Positions 10,159 to 21,700 of a stretch of 64,000 nt of DNA are shown here, piece after piece; the stretch's first letter is position 1, and each line of letters starts with the position of its first letter. Source of the DNA: Malachius bipustulatus (Eukaryota; Arthropoda; Insecta; Coleoptera; Melyridae). A program made the translations under genes and the position numbers. The notes beneath the pieces were generated by a model. The model saw only the letters and a program-made list of their open reading frames with translations. It ran no database searches and was not told the DNA's origin. The DNA lies in the NCBI GenBank assembly GCA_910589415.1, contig OU342632.1, forward strand, positions 10,171,507-10,235,506. The letters are read 5' to 3'.

Positions 10159-10849
10159 TAGCCTGTAGTGGCCCTTTTAAATAGTTCTACCCTGTATATA
10201 GGGCTTATTAGACCTGACTTTAGAAAATATGGTGTAAAAGAGCAAAATATCTTGAGGGTGTTAAATTGCTTTAAGTAGGCTTTTAGTCGAAAAATAAAAC
10301 AGATAGGTAGGTACGACAATTTAAATTACATGCACGACAGAATTAGTTGTTTGAATTGAGCCTCTGCGCATAACATCATACTATCTTAACAGGTAAAACA
10401 CATGCGAGCTCTATTGGTGTCTATAAATCAAAAATAATAATAATAATAATAATAAAACAAACTTGGTTGAGTTGTACTATAGATTTTCGTATTTTTTTCA
10501 TTTTTTCATTTATTTTATTTCTATCACAATGTTTTTATAGATACGAAAAAAGCAGAATCACAAAACACACGAATATCTCAGGGATGATTGGTCAACGTCT
10601 GACGAAGATCCGACACCTGAAAAACGAATCCGGATAAAGTAAAATTAAAATTAGTCGTTATTTAAAGAAATTATAAAATTAATTTGTTCTCTCTGTATAA
10701 ATATGAAATACGTTACACCAATAATTCTGGAGCTTTCATCAGTTTGTTATAATGCAACAAAATTTAGTTGCTCATGGCATTATTGTGACTGATTTTCATT
10801 TAATAATAGGTAAATCATTATAAAATTTCATTTTATACACAAACAAACA
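10159..10849. other. Intergenic, with an (AAT)n run
   Basis: An (AAT)n microsatellite at 10433-10455 is the only clear feature. Short open frames are not supported. Confidence 0.5.
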
Positions 10850-10855
10850 TTTATT
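10850..10855 (-). terminator. Poly(A) signal of the secreted-protein gene
   Basis: AATAAA on the minus strand, about 85 bases after the stop codon at 10940. Confidence 0.5.
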
Positions 10856-10939
10856 TTGTTCAAGTATAGGTAACGACTCGCCATACTAATTCGAAAATTA
10901 ATTAGGAAAATATGAAGGTTACTTTCACATTTAATTTTT

Positions 10940-11311
10940 TTAGAATAAAATCTCACCTTTATACTCGTACTTTCCTTCAATTTTGCAATTTCCAATCTTG
11001 TCTCCATAGCAGCCTACTCGAAAATGAATCTTGTCGCCTTCTTCGACTGTAGTCTCGGTGTTCTCGTACACGAATTTATCGTCTTTCTCTTCCAACTCTC
11101 CTTGGATTTCCCCATCCTCGGAATACGTCAGATCCTTGTTTATGTTCAGATGAACACGAGAACCTTTATTCGATTCATAGCCCGGATGGTAGATCACTTT
11201 TAAGCCTTTCCCTTCATCGACTTCTATTGATACTTTGCCGACCTCACTCTGCGAACATTCGGCGAAAATTGAGAGAGTAGCAATAAAACATAAAAACGGG
11301 CAGAATTTCAT
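10940..11311 (-). CDS. Small secreted protein, probable stand-alone glucan-binding (CBM39 / GNBP N-domain-like) protein
   Basis: A single-exon frame of 123 residues. Residues 1 to about 19 (MKFCPFLCFIATLSIFA) form a signal peptide, so the product is likely secreted. The mature part is charged and beta-strand-like. The blocks GKGLKVIYHPGY, then KFVYENTETTVEEGDKIHFRV, follow the layout of the N-terminal domain of insect beta-1,3-glucan recognition proteins (a GLRVSI-type strand, then W/FTF, then LKPGDxIYFW). Some insects have stand-alone proteins of this type in blood or gut immunity. The gene has its own TATA box and poly(A) signal. The domain call is by eye and the usual Trp residues are replaced here, so another small beta-sandwich secreted family is possible. 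The reality of the gene is more certain than its family. Confidence 0.72.
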   Translation of the reverse strand: MKFCPFLCFIATLSIFAECSQSEVGKVSIEVDEGKGLKVIYHPGYESNKGSRVHLNINKDLTYSEDGEIQGELEEKDDKFVYENTETTVEEGDKIHFRVGCYGDKIGNCKIEGKYEYKGEILF

Positions 11312-11391
11312 TTTTGCCCTTACTATATGGTTGATATCTTCAATATTTGAAATTATGTAATTTAATGCAAACAGAATCCAAGTTTTCTCGT

Positions 11392-11399
11392 TATTTATA
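11392..11399 (-). promoter_or_regulatory. TATA box of the secreted-protein gene
   Basis: TATAAATA on the minus strand, about 80 bases upstream of the ATG at 11311. This puts the start site near 11365 with a short leader and supports a single-exon, possibly inducible gene. Confidence 0.6.
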
Positions 11400-12579
11400 C
11401 TTTACGGGTAGGTAAATGGCAGGCTATCTAGGCTGCATATTAAATCTTCCGTAATTATACAATTAATTTTTTATTTGATAATAATTACATCAGCAACGAA
11501 TATTTTAAATTTAAACAATAACATTATCGATTATTATTTATTGTTTAATTATTCTGAATAACAAGAATATCCTTTTATTATAATTATTCATTGCCCTTCA
11601 TTCGACATTATTTGTCTCCATGTAAACTTATCTATTATCTAATAGATGCCCTTGATAGTCATGATAGTCCGTTTAAGTTAATTTTATATAAAAGAAAACT
11701 TAAATCTTTTTAATTAAATTTTTTTATACCCACTTGATGTTGTGTTCATACGCTTGCGATTGTTGTCTATCACGATTCATGAAAGTCCCTCATTCATTGC
11801 AGAGCTCTTCTCCGTTCAATCCGCAATCTTGTAATTTTTTTCAGTCAGATTCTCTAGTTTCTTGCTCAGTGCCTCTCTCGAGTCTCTTCCTTAATATTTT
11901 CTCATTGTTCATATGTCTATGGAGTTTTTCTCCATCTATTCATCCTCCTCCTGTCCTGTGTAAAGCTAAACGTACTTCTCGCTCTCCCCATCTGTTTCAT
12001 CTCTTCTCAATTTATTCCGTTTCCTGCTTCTTTATGGAATCGTAAATTGTAAGATCTCCTCTTCTGCTTTTTGGCATCTCGGTATTAAATGTTCTGGATC
12101 GTTCCGAACAGGAAGCCTCTTCGATGGTCAAGGATGGTGCCTTTCAAATTCATCCTAAGACACTGTAATTAAGCTTCGTTATAGTACGAGTATTTACTGC
12201 TTATGCTTATTACGTTATTCGTTTTCTATATCACTTTGACTTTGCCTTGATTCGCTCTGATCAATTATTGCATAAAGTTTACTGATGCCAACACCTCGTT
12301 ATCGCTTACTCTTTTGAACTGAATCCTATCCCCACTACAACACGATAATGGAACAGGTAACAGTGTTTCAAAATATTCTGGTTATAGTCCCTTCTGAAAA
12401 CGAACGCTTCCTTACCACAACAGGATAAATCTATGAGAGTGTTCCCTTCCAAGATTCTGGAAATTATTACTAAAATTTCAGCTTAAGCTATTGATTCTTG
12501 ACTTGTACTTTCCTGACCTGGAGCATATCCTCATCAAAACTGGATGACGAAAAGAAACATATATTCTTAGTTCTTACAC
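11400..12579. other. Upstream region, nothing recognised
   Basis: AT-rich. A pyrimidine-rich open frame at 11734-12045 (plus) is rich in Ser, Phe, Leu and Cys without family features and is not taken as a gene. Confidence 0.45.
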
Positions 12580-13395
12580 ATTCCAGAACTTTCTAGAGGT
12601 TTCTATAACTTTCTAGCACTTTCAGGAACTTCCATAAGAACAATTTCGAACAAACTGAAACTTTACAGAATGGTTCTAGAACATTCTAATTTTTTTTCGA
12701 AAATTCTTTAACTTTATCGAACACTATGAAACTTTATAGGAACTCTACAAAACAGCCTTGGATTTTCGAGACCATTCCAGAAGTTTCTAGACCATTCACA
12801 AAAATTCTGGAGCATTCTAGCGCTTTCTAGAACATTCTCTAACTATACAATACTCGATTGGAAAATTCAAGAACATTCGTAAGCATTATGAACATTCCAA
12901 AATATTCTAGAATATTCTTGAGTGTTTTTAAAATATTAAGTTTTTCTATAAGTATATAATGTTTTTCAACATTCTTGAACAATTGATAATATTCTAGGAC
13001 AATCTGAAATCTTAAAGAACATTATTTTAGAACATTCTGAAACATTCTGGGATATTGAAACTATTCTTATCATTCTTGAATAGTGAATACCCTAGAACAC
13101 TATGATTCTTGAACATTCTTGGTCATTTCATATTTTTATAGAAAAGTTTTGAACATTCCAGGACAATCTGAAAATTTATAAAACATTTCAAAATATTCTA
13201 CAACATTCTGGAACATTTTAACTATTCTAACATTCTTTAATATCCTTGAACACTATGATTCCTAAACATTCCAGATTATTCCAAAACTTTCTTGAGCCTT
13301 CACGAACATTCTGGACCTTTCTAGAAGATTCATGAACAGTCTAGCATTTTTCGGAACATTCTAAAACTTTCAAAAATATTCTAGAACTTTCTAAC
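12580..13395. repeat. Long array of heat-shock-element-like GAA/TTC motifs
   Basis: About 800 bases consist largely of degenerate copies of AACATTCTAGAACTTTCTAG-type sequence at roughly 10-20 base spacing. Perfect inverted trimers of the HSE type occur, for example TTC-TA-GAA-CA-TTC at 12674-12686 and 12825-12837. There is no fixed unit length, so this is a degenerate motif satellite rather than a clean tandem repeat. It lies about 1.3-2.1 kb upstream of the secreted-protein gene. Confidence 0.75.
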
Positions 13396-13416
13396 TGTTA
13401 TACCGAATGTCACATA

Positions 13417-13446
13417 AAAATAAAAATAAATAAATAAATAAATAAA
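13417..13446 (+). repeat. (AAAT)n microsatellite
   Basis: AAAAATAAATAAATAAATAA-type tract directly after the motif array; it could be the tail of a retroelement. Confidence 0.7.
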
Positions 13447-13479
13447 AAGATAATGCAAGTAATATGACTTCATATTAAC

Positions 13480-13925
13480 TTAATTGGGTGAATTTTTTTT
13501 TAAGAATAAAATTTTTTATTTTTTTTAATAATTATATATTTTTAGTTTCCTGGATTTTTTTATACCGAAGGACATAAAAACAATATGGCGGTCATAAGAA
13601 AAACAAAAGTTGGCTATGAAAACTCTGGGATTCAGTCGGCTTTGGAAATTTTTGAAATGACAGATGGGTAGCTCTTGATGACTTATGCAAGCCTACAAAA
13701 AATAATTTAATAATTTTCAATAATAAAAAAGATATGGATGAAATAAAAAATCTCGAGATTTCAGTTTTATCATAAAATTAAATTAAAATTAAATTATTGA
13801 AATTTTTTTCAATAATTTTTTTCAGAATCTTATTCGGCATAAAATAGTGCAACTTTTCTCTAATTTAACCAACCCTGTATCTCTTACCGCTTACGAGATC
13901 CCAATGGTGGGTAGTACAAAAATTT
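13480..13925 (+). mobile_element. Family X, single arm
   Basis: The blocks AACAATATGGCGGTCATAAG, GAAAACTCTGGGATTCAGTC, CTTATGCAAGCCTAC and CAACTTTTCTCTAATTTAAC occur in the order of the right arm of 9272-10158. The segment from CCCTGTATCTCTTACC onward matches the inverted copy at 6240-6290. Confidence 0.65.
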
Positions 13926-14171
13926 CCCAGCCTCTGTATCGTCGGTCATTTTGGAATTAGTTTATAAAAAAAGATTTCGTTATCCGAAAAAACCTTTATT
14001 ATTCCAAACATTTTTACGTACCACCTTTTCCGCTTCTTTAGGTAATAAGCAAGGTATACAGGGATAATAAGTTATATGAGACACCCTGTACCATTATGAA
14101 CGTATTATATAATACCTTGCTAAAAATCATTATTAACTTTTCTTAAATTCTGAGTACTGAGTACTAGGTAT

Positions 14172-14465
14172 GTTTTGCAGAATAATGAAAAAATAATCAA
14201 CACTGACAGACACTTACCGCGGCGGTACTTTAATTTCTGTCAGCAGGCGCTTTTTAAAACTCGCAAGAAAATAGCCAAACTTCATGCTTATAGTCTGTTT
14301 TAGCTATACACCTACCTTATAGGTACTTATTCGTCTGTTCACTTATACAAATACATAATAGAAAATAATAAGTAATATTCGGCTGTTTCTTGCGAGCTTT
14401 AAAGCGTCTGGTAGAAATTACCGCCGACGGGAAGTATAGGTATCTGGCAGTTTATTCTACAAAAC
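14172..14465. mobile_element. 294-bp palindromic MITE
   Basis: The ends GTTTTGCAGAATAA and TTATTCTACAAAAC are inverted. The interior pairs ACCGCGGCGGTA with TACCGCCGACGG-like sequence and GCTTTTTAAAACTCGCAAGA with CTTGCGAGCTTTAAAGC. No coding sequence. Confidence 0.65.
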
Positions 14466-14489
14466 ATTATAGGTCTAGCGGCTCTGGGC

Positions 14490-14585
14490 TCTTACTTTAA
14501 AACTACCGATCCCCAAAGTTACTGCAAATTTAACCGGGAGCCAATTTCCATAAGGATTCTGCGGGGTCCTTGGTCCTTTGATGAC
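14490..14585 (-). repeat. Solo arm of the GGACCCCGYAGAAT MITE family
   Basis: The segment containing CCGGGAGCCAATTTCC and GATTCTGCGGGGTCC is an inverted match to the left end of the element at 19224-20235. Confidence 0.6.
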
Positions 14586-14789
14586 GCAGTTATTAGCGTG
14601 TCGCTAATCTATAGAAATGTGCTGCACTTTAACGTCGCTGTAGTCACTACCACGATGCACATAACTTAAAGTATTAATCGCGGCGAGGTTGTTTATAAAA
14701 TAAATGTTAAATTATATGGCTTCCATCCTTTTTGCTTGTGTTTTTCTTTGTGCTAGATCTATTATAGAAAAATCTTTAATTTTTTTAAT

Positions 14790-15005
14790 GTTATTGATTT
14801 TTGATTTTCATGATTTTTTTTTTGTACAAAACGACAAAAAAAACAATATGCCGGCTATAAGAAAAACAAAAGTTGAATATGAAAACTCTGGGATTTAGTT
14901 GGCATTGAAAATTTTTAAAACGTTAAATGGATAGCTGTTGCCGACTTATGCAAGCCTACAAAGAATTATTTATTTATTCTTTACAATAAAAAAGATATGA
15001 GCAGT
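14790..15005 (+). repeat. Family X fragment
   Basis: AACAATATGCCGGCTATAAG, GAAAACTCTGGGATTTAG and CTTATGCAAGCCTAC occur in the same order as in 13480-13925. Confidence 0.6.
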
Positions 15006-15025
15006 CTCATGTGTAATCTTAGAAC

Positions 15026-15037
15026 CACGTGACGTCA
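15026..15037. promoter_or_regulatory. Overlapping E-box and CRE upstream of the Rab gene
   Basis: CACGTG (15026-15031) overlaps a perfect palindromic TGACGTCA (15030-15037). It lies about 620 bases before the Rab start codon, next to a CpG-richer patch at 15040-15090. CACGTGAC is also the core of sites bound by TFEB/MITF-type factors that control lysosomal genes. The role is inferred. Confidence 0.4.
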
Positions 15038-15659
15038 GAAGACCGGAACGCAGCCTGCGCGTCATCGTCTATCGGCATACCGTGTATGTAAAGGTGTATG
15101 TGTATCGTGGACCAGCTTTCTTATTTTAAAGATGACAGTGACGGAAATTTGAATGACATAATGACATGATGACATGACTGACGAATTGTTTTGAGGTTAT
15201 AGAAACTGCGTGTCGTGTTGTGTTTGTTTTGTGATGTTGTGATGTTTGAATTGTTTGATGTATGACGACAAAGTAAACAAACAAAACCGAGACCGAGAGA
15301 CGAAAATAGAGATTTGAATTTATTATCATTTATCACCAGATCCAGTCAGTTTTGCTTTATGAGTGCAATTAACAATAACAATAATAATACGTAAAATTTT
15401 AATACTTGCTCTATATTATTATTGTTGTTATCTATAGTACCTAATAAAGTGCATATTTTTTGTAAAATTGTGAAATGAAACAGATACAGATACCTACTGC
15501 AGGATAACTACTTCATTTATAATGTTGTCATAGCTATTTCTAATAAAGTGAAGACTTTTATATTCCTAATAAGAGGTGAAAAACTGAAAGAGCTATTATA
15601 CCTAGGTACCTAAGTACTTTTGGAATGTAATTTTGCTGTTGTGTTCACTTCTTGTTAAC

Positions 15660-15702
15660 ATGAAAACTATAGTGGGAAAAGTGGTGGTACTAGGATATCA
15701 AG
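15660..15702 (+). CDS. Rab gene, coding exon 1
   Basis: Encodes MKTIVGKVVVLGYQ plus the first base of Gly15; followed by GTAAGA. The split P-loop Gly codon is completed by exon 2. Confidence 0.88.
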
Positions 15703-18700
15703 GTAAGAATAACTTTTGTCCCTTTGAACTCTAATAATTTTTTGATTCAGCATTCATAATGTGTGATTCCCCCTTTGCTATTATACGCTATACCCACCTC
15801 TCTTGATTGTTATTATCTACCTTAGTGGATAATTTTCAAATCTAAAATTAGAAGGTGATCAACTTGGATAATCTGTTTGAGTTATTTTCGCTCGGTTTTT
15901 CCTGGCGACTTTATCCATGGACTTTTACCAGTAGAGAACATTGGAAAAGTACTTGCATGAACCACAGGATAAACGATAAAATAAGGTCGTTACTCTACTC
16001 TGTTCTAAAGATTACTCATCGTGTAATCAAATGAAAAGGTGGTCAATTGAGGAAGCGGCCAGATTTGCAAACTAGTTTCATATCTGAGATTGAATATTAT
16101 GTGAAACTCTAAAATGAAAGATTGTGAATGTTTACAGTTTTTGAGAATCAATCTCAGACATGAAATTATGGTAAAGGTGGTCTATCGCGACGGTTTTACC
16201 CCTACGCTTGCTCCCCTTCACTTTCTCTGCTTGCTCCGAGCCGACAGGCTCTCAGCGTTGCCACATGAAATCTGTGTCTCTGTTCTCCTACGGCCTTAAA
16301 GTGTCATTTTTGGTTACAAATAATATTAACACGTAAAGTGCCACAATGGGACATGACAAAAATTTTCCCCATAGGCCAAAACTTTGTTTATATAAATTTC
16401 ATAAAAAAAAGTATTTTTAAATGGTACTTAGTGCTTAGTTTGGTGAAAAACTGAATTTTTACATTGATAATTTACCAAAAAAAATGCAGCACCACATTGG
16501 TCTCGCGCAGCCAGGAAGAATAATTATCATTATTTTGGCCAAGCGAGACCAATGTGGTGCTGCAAACTGCGAGTTAGAAAAATTAGAAAAATTGGGGAGA
16601 TCTGGTAGACGTTGTTGGAATGTTTGTTTTAACAAGATCTATATGCTGAGTCAGGGAGAAAGGTGGCAAATACCAAGACTTGAAGTGCTCAGATTGTGAC
16701 AAACATTTTTGCCTAGAATGTTTCTTTCAAATGCATAATGCAATTAAAAAATAGAGTTAGATTATTATATAAAAATGTTTTTTATTTAGAATATTTTATG
16801 TTTTTATTTTCAAAAGGATAATAAAATTTTGATGTTTTATTTTTTTTTATAATAAATAAAATTGATAATTATAATTTCATAAAATTATAATCACATTAAA
16901 TTTTTCGACATTTATAAGCTAAAGGATTTTAATTTCTATCATTTCCGCATTTTCCAGTAATTAAAATATTAAAATTAGTTTTATAACAGAAACTTGATTG
17001 AAGTCAAAAAGTTTCCGGCCATGCGAGACCACGTTGGTGTTTCCCGTGTCCAGGCCGAATGCGTTTTCTGACTTGTCTGGCCGCTAAATTCCTACTTCCG
17101 TAAGGTTTACAATCATTTGAAGCCCCAATGCGATCTCGCGCGGCGAAAAGTATTGGTGAGACCTGCGAGACCACATTGGTCTCGCTAGGCCAGAATTGTC
17201 GGAAAATTGTTCTCATTTTGCGAGACCATGTTGGCCTCGCCTGGCACTTTACGTGTTAAAACACTGATTTGCTGCAGTAAGTCAGGTCTTTGGTCAGGGT
17301 AGGTTTTTTTCCTTAAAATGTTCGTAAAATGAAAAAAAACTTACCCTGACCAAAGACCTGACAGAACCGGTAGCTACTATTACGGTATCGTGCGGAAGCG
17401 GGCAGGAAGCGCGCAGGATTGTCTAGAACGTAAGAGAAGGGCTTGCATATGGCAACGCTAAGAACGTTCGGAGCGTAGCAAGCAGAGGCAGTGGAGGGAG
17501 ACCTTTACCTGAAATTATTTTCCAAAGCGTACCTAAATGATGTTTTCATTTGCTCACACTGACACTATATTTTTCATATAGCTAGATAATTACGCATCAT
17601 AATCATAATAAGTTGTTTACTTTTAATACCTACCAATTCTACAATTTGAAATGTTGTATGATTTAATCTTAAAATCCTTTTACTAATGCCTATCATGTTG
17701 GCAGCATGGCAACATTTAACTGTCAATAGTATTAAATTCACGATACACCTAACATAAATTCACAATACACCTAACACGGTTTGCTATACTGAGGCATGGA
17801 ACTACCCAACAAGAACTGAGAGAGTTCGTCCAGGCAGATCCCATCCTGGGTATGCCTAGTGACGAGATACCACCTCAGTTCTGCTACAACCAAAATTCCA
17901 CATCCTCTTCCCTGACAGGAAGGAATGGGAAAACGGGATCCCAGTGTTCGCTCACTCGATCTGGTACACTGATGGTACACTGGAACCGACGTATATGAAA
18001 AATCAAAACAAGTTAAAATGGCGATCAGTCTTGGCCGACATGCCACAGTGTTTCAGGCCGAGACGGTTGCTATCGAGCATTGTGCTAAAGAAATCAGAGG
18101 GCTTATCTTGACTCACACAAGAATAGCAATATGTACTGACAGCCAAGCTGCCTTAAAGGCACTGGCCTAGCCAGTAATCACATCACGGAACGTGATGGAC
18201 TGCAGGAATGCCCTGGAGGACATATCTGACACCAACAACGTCACTCTTGTATGGATACCAGGGCACTCAGGGCTAGAGGGTAACGAGAAGGCGGATACAC
18301 TGGCCCACAAGGGATTTGAGACTGCCCCCACTGGACCCGATCCCTACCACGGGATGAAAAAAAGCCTCAAGAGAAGCACTATAAAAGAGTGGATGCTCTC
18401 AGAAACTCTGGCCAAATGGAACAGATCCATAGGGCAGAGGCAGAGGCATGCGAAGAAGTTCATCAAAGAACCCTCGCAAGCGGTTACGACGAACTTACTA
18501 GGCCCTCAGTCGTACCAGACTGAGGATAACGGTAGGCCAGTTCACAGGACACTGTTGACTCCGCAAACTCTTAACTAGGGTCGGAAGGACAGACGACGCC
18601 GAATGCCGCTTCTGTCTCGAAGACGAAGAAACGGCAGAGCACGCTCTCTGCCATTGTGAAGGACTAGCTAGGTCCTGGTTCCTGTGCCTAGGCGCTGAAA

Positions 18701-21700
18701 GACCTACGCCAGAGAGCTATATTAGGTTTCCCAAAAGACTCTGCAAGTTGGTAAAACAACTAGATCTGGAAAAGGAGCTCTAACTCTAGGGAGGGCACAA
18801 TAGATCTCAACAGGTCGCACTGCACACCTACAGAAGGCCTCCCATTACAATCTACAATCTACAGCACGGTTTGCTATTGTACATGTAAAACGTCACACCC
18901 AAGGAGGCTGTTCATTTACTCAATGTAATTTGCATTCAAGTGTTATAAAATTTAAAATTATGAGATCTGATTTTTTTATTGAAACTGATTGTAAAAGGAA
19001 AATAACTTTATGAAAAATGTGTTCTATAATAATTATTATAATATGAAAGATGTGTGTCAATAAAAAATTATCGAGTAAAATGTCAGAGCGACTCCTCGAA
19101 TCTGACAACATGCGCGAAGCCGACCGAATTCGACGCCAGTAGTAGCATACCGTGTTAGGTGTGTCGTGAATAAATGATTGCATCAATTGACTTTTTTAAA
19201 TTCAAGGTGCCTGATTTTTATACAAAGGACCCCGTAGAATTCTTACGGAAATTGGCTCCCGGTCCAATTTGTTGTAACTGTTGATATCGGTAGTACTCGA
19301 CAAGTAGATCAGAAGTGTCCATGGGCATAAGTTCAGAAAAACTTGTTTTCTCGAAACCCTCATGGAGATTTTCCTACTAAATACATGGCTTTTTTATAAC
19401 AATGATAAATGACCTGACCTGCCAAGTTCAGATCAGTTTCTCTAGTCATCTCCCTGTGAAAACAATAAACTTTTCAGTTCTATAATCACTAGTTATGTCT
19501 CTATAAACGTATAATGCGGAAGAGTTCTTGAATTTAGTGACCGAATTGCCTTCAAGAGGATCAGGGATATATCAACGGTGTTTTTCCAAGAATAAAATGA
19601 CATTTGCTTGCAGTGAAGTATGTTATTAAAAATTTGATTCTGAATAATTTCTAAAGTTGAAGCTTCACAAGTGTACCGTTTCTTTATTCGGAACTTTTGG
19701 ATTCAGAGTGCACATATTTTTTTGAAAAAGGTAAAGGCGTAAGCGTTTGGGGGACCCGGCTGTTTGAAACTAAAAAGATGTGAATTTCAAAATATTTTTC
19801 TTATGGGAGATGTCTGACTGGACCAGAGCCTAACCAGTCAAGTCATTTACATACCTATGTAAACTGGCTGGACCTGGTCAGGTTTAGGTCAAATCAAAAA
19901 ATAAAATCAAGTCCACCTCTTTTTAGTTCAAAACAAGAGGGTCTCCCTAGACACTTGTACTTTTGTTACAATCTGGAATAATATATTCTTTCTGAATACA
20001 AAATTATTTTATTCAAGTTTTATTTCTCACGAGGTGTGTCAATGCATGTGTCATATTAATTAACTGTCATGTCAGAAAAATGTAACCTTTAGTGAATATC
20101 TCGAGAAAACGAGTTTTTCCGGGGTTATGCCCACGGAGACTCATGATCTAGTCATCGAGTACTACCGATTCCCAAAATTACATAAAATTTAACTGGGAGC
20201 CAATCGCCTTAAGGATTCTGCGAGATCAGACCTTTTCGAATCAAACTAAATACTGATAACTAAAAACCAAATAAATAAATAACGTGATAGGATAGTACCT
20301 ACCCAGTACCCACAGTCAAATTGTCAATTGACAATTGACATCGAAAAAATTGGTGCCAGGCTGTCTTTTTGATATGTTGTTCTTGGGGGTCCAATAAAAA
20401 TAATCTTGATAAAAATAAAATCAAGATCCAAAATTGGCGCATTGAGACCAGTGAAAAATCCACCCCAACTTGAAAATAATGATAATAATTGATTTATCTT
20501 GATTTCAATTGGTCAGAGGGTAGAAAACTAAAAAATGCAGAGCTTATTATTTGCAACATTTTTATCACTGGCAGAATTCTTTGTATAGTTCGTCTTCAAA
20601 ATGATAGAGGGTGTCGAAGTAACAAAAAATCATTTTGACGTTGAAGAAATTACTTCAGCCTAAAACTTTGAATGTACCGTTTGGTAATAATTGACAGCGA
20701 CAGGTAACTGAGACAAGAGACTGCGACAACGATACTACTGATTCAGAAGCAGACAAGAGACAGGCTGAGTTACTTGACGCTGTCGAGTTCATCAAATGAA
20801 TCCACTATTGTTGTTTTGTCATCTGTCTCCGTCGCTTGTCTCTTGTCGCTTTTTACAAAAAGCTAGCTGCTTAAATGTAAAAGTTATATATCTCTAAAAA
20901 AAAAAATGCCATTTTGATTGATAATCACTTATTCTGACAGTTTATAAGTTAAAACAGCCGAAAATTCTATTCAAAAATTCAGCCTGGCCCCAATTTCTTC
21001 AACTCACCTACTTTTATCAACAATTTGACAGTACCTACTAATACTAGAGAAAGAGAGTAAGGAAAAAGAGGATGATATGAGTATGAAGTTCTGAATCCAC
21101 CAAATTTACAGGATGATCCCGAATTGGCAAACACGGATGGTATCACAACATTCATTGTGGATTAGGGATTCTAATTTCATTTACTTTTTTCTTAAGCATG
21201 GCTTCCAAGAAGATATGATAAATTTGGTGAAAAAAAGTGACAACACTGCAATCGATATATTTCTTCAGAAAAAATAGTGTTCAGTTATACCCACCTTAAG
21301 ATGTTACCATGTAAATGTTCCATTATTAGGTCCCAACTTGAACAACGATGCCACATTGACAAATTGTATTGTATTCGAGGAATAGGTAGAACTTGAATCC
21401 TGTAATTCCATTACCGATTATAGAAAAAAGAAGAATACAAACACTATTGTAATAGTTGTGTGGAATCTTGTGTTTTGCGAGTTGAAGTTGTTTAAATTGA
21501 ACTGCCATGCCATGTGATGATTTAAGTTTTTTTTTAAAGGCAGTCTCGGTAACGAAGCCATGGAAACAATTTTTGTTTTAAATTTACAGTCTTTCTGAAC
21601 ATCCGTATACCATGTGCAGATTTTTATAGTGTTTATGTAAAGAAAGAATGATTGTTAAAATGGAAATCATTAAAATATGAATTGTAGATTTCTTTGACCA

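Larger units (their letters stand above)
16330..17255 (+). mobile_element. piggyBac-like element, internally deleted, TTAA duplication
   Basis: TTAA flanks both ends (16326-16329 and 17256-17259). The termini CACGTAAAGTGCCA and TGGCACTTTACGTG are perfect inverted repeats. The interior keeps the last part of a piggyBac transposase: a cysteine-rich tail DLKCSDCDKHFCLECFFQMHN ends at a TAG at 16752-16754, but upstream frames are broken. Sub-terminal copies of GCGAGACCA-type sequence recur throughout. The element landed in the MULE-like MITE. Confidence 0.85.
16170..17509. mobile_element. MULE-like MITE with 9-bp target duplication TGAAATTAT (Rab intron 1)
   Basis: The ends begin GGTAAAGGTGGTC and finish GGAGACCTTTACC as inverted copies. 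The inverted similarity continues inward (TCTCTGCTTGCTCCGAGC against GAGCGTAGCAAGCAGAGG; AGCGTTGCCA against TGGCAACGCT). TGAAATTAT is repeated exactly at 16161-16169 and 17510-17518. Long TIRs with a 9-bp duplication are typical of Mutator-like elements. A piggyBac-like element (16330-17255) is nested inside. Confidence 0.78.
17757..19171. mobile_element. Small TIR element split by a LINE insertion (Rab intron 1)
   Basis: ATTCACAATACACCTAACAC at the left matches GTGTTAGGTGTGTCGTGAAT at the right as an inverted repeat, and the similarity runs on through ACGGTTTGCTA-like sequence. Without the LINE the element would be about 325 bp. A second partial end copy lies at 17733-17753. Confidence 0.6.

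Noticed and set aside
11734..12045. 103-codon plus-strand frame
   Set aside because: Pyrimidine-rich DNA gives a Ser/Phe/Leu/Cys-rich translation; no family features.
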